Shown here: piece after piece, positions 63,546-64,000 of the stretch | Layout of the letters: every line of letters starts with the position of its first letter | Position numbering within the stretch: the stretch's first letter is position 1 | NCBI RefSeq assembly: GCF_010500815.1 | Contig: NZ_JAAAMG010000002.1 | Coordinates: forward strand, 376,985 to 440,984 | Direction of reading: 5' to 3' | DNA: 64,000 nt | Source: Jiella pacifica | GTDB taxonomy: Bacteria; Pseudomonadota; Alphaproteobacteria; Rhizobiales; Rhizobiaceae | Program-made: the position numbers and the translations under genes | The notes under the pieces: generated by a model | Database searches by the model: none | Seen by the model: the letters and a program-made list of their open reading frames with translations, nothing else | Told to the model about the DNA's origin: nothing

Positions 63546-64000
<455 letters not shown>

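Overview
The window looks like a chromosome segment of a GC-rich alphaproteobacterium of the order Hyphomicrobiales (Rhizobiales). The grounds are the GC-biased codon use, the alphaproteobacterial PyrE type, the tuf/S10/spc gene order, the CobW GTPase paired with a WD40 protein, and the very high density of solute-binding-protein transporters with GntR-type regulators. An Aurantimonadaceae-like host is a guess. I found no tRNA, rRNA, CRISPR array, insertion sequence or prophage gene.

Layout. 1-1.84 kb: the end of pyrE, a small unknown protein and a DUF4286/EthD-like protein. 1.84-2.88 kb: decayed DNA with remnants of an RpiR regulator, a sugar kinase and a SorC-like regulator. 2.9-11.7 kb: a sugar-acid island with a RuBisCO-like protein (OiaX type), a 3-hydroxyisobutyrate-dehydrogenase-family enzyme, a TRAP transporter, a GntR regulator, an aldehyde dehydrogenase and a probable D-apionate oxidoisomerase (ApnO). 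The RuBisCO-like and ApnO promoters share one operator-like motif. 12-13.1 kb: an HPP-family membrane protein with CBS domains. 13.2-24.4 kb: a second sugar island, read leftward from 23.6 kb. It holds a sugar ABC transporter with a double-length fused permease, an SDR, an L-gulonate-3-dehydrogenase-like enzyme, a beta-keto acid cleavage enzyme (BKACE) and two tandem SMP-30 lactonases, flanked by two GntR regulators. In order these enzymes suggest: sugar to lactone, to aldonate, to 3-oxo-aldonate, to acetyl-CoA-dependent cleavage. This is the best candidate for an undescribed pathway here.

24.5-41.5 kb: two oligopeptide/opine-type ABC transporters. The first has a fused double ATPase, a MarR regulator, an SDR and two FAD-dependent amine oxidoreductases. 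The second is a compact operon ending in an M19 dipeptidase. msrA lies between them. 41.5-51.2 kb: housekeeping and small-molecule genes (CobW GTPase with WD40 protein, thioesterase, MFS transporter, YrhK-like protein, cupin, glyoxalase II, methyltransferase, HWE-type histidine kinase, metX-metW). 51.3-64 kb: the tuf-S10-spc ribosomal operon on the minus strand, from tuf (cut by the window end) to secY-adk. After adk the usual rpsM-rpsK-rpoA-rplQ genes are absent and metX-metW follow.

Many genes overlap by four bases (ATGA or TTGA), which marks translationally coupled operons: dctQ-dctM, ATPase-permease, SDR-dehydrogenase, MarR-SDR, the second peptide transporter, cobW-WD40, gloB-cupin, metX-metW and secY-adk.
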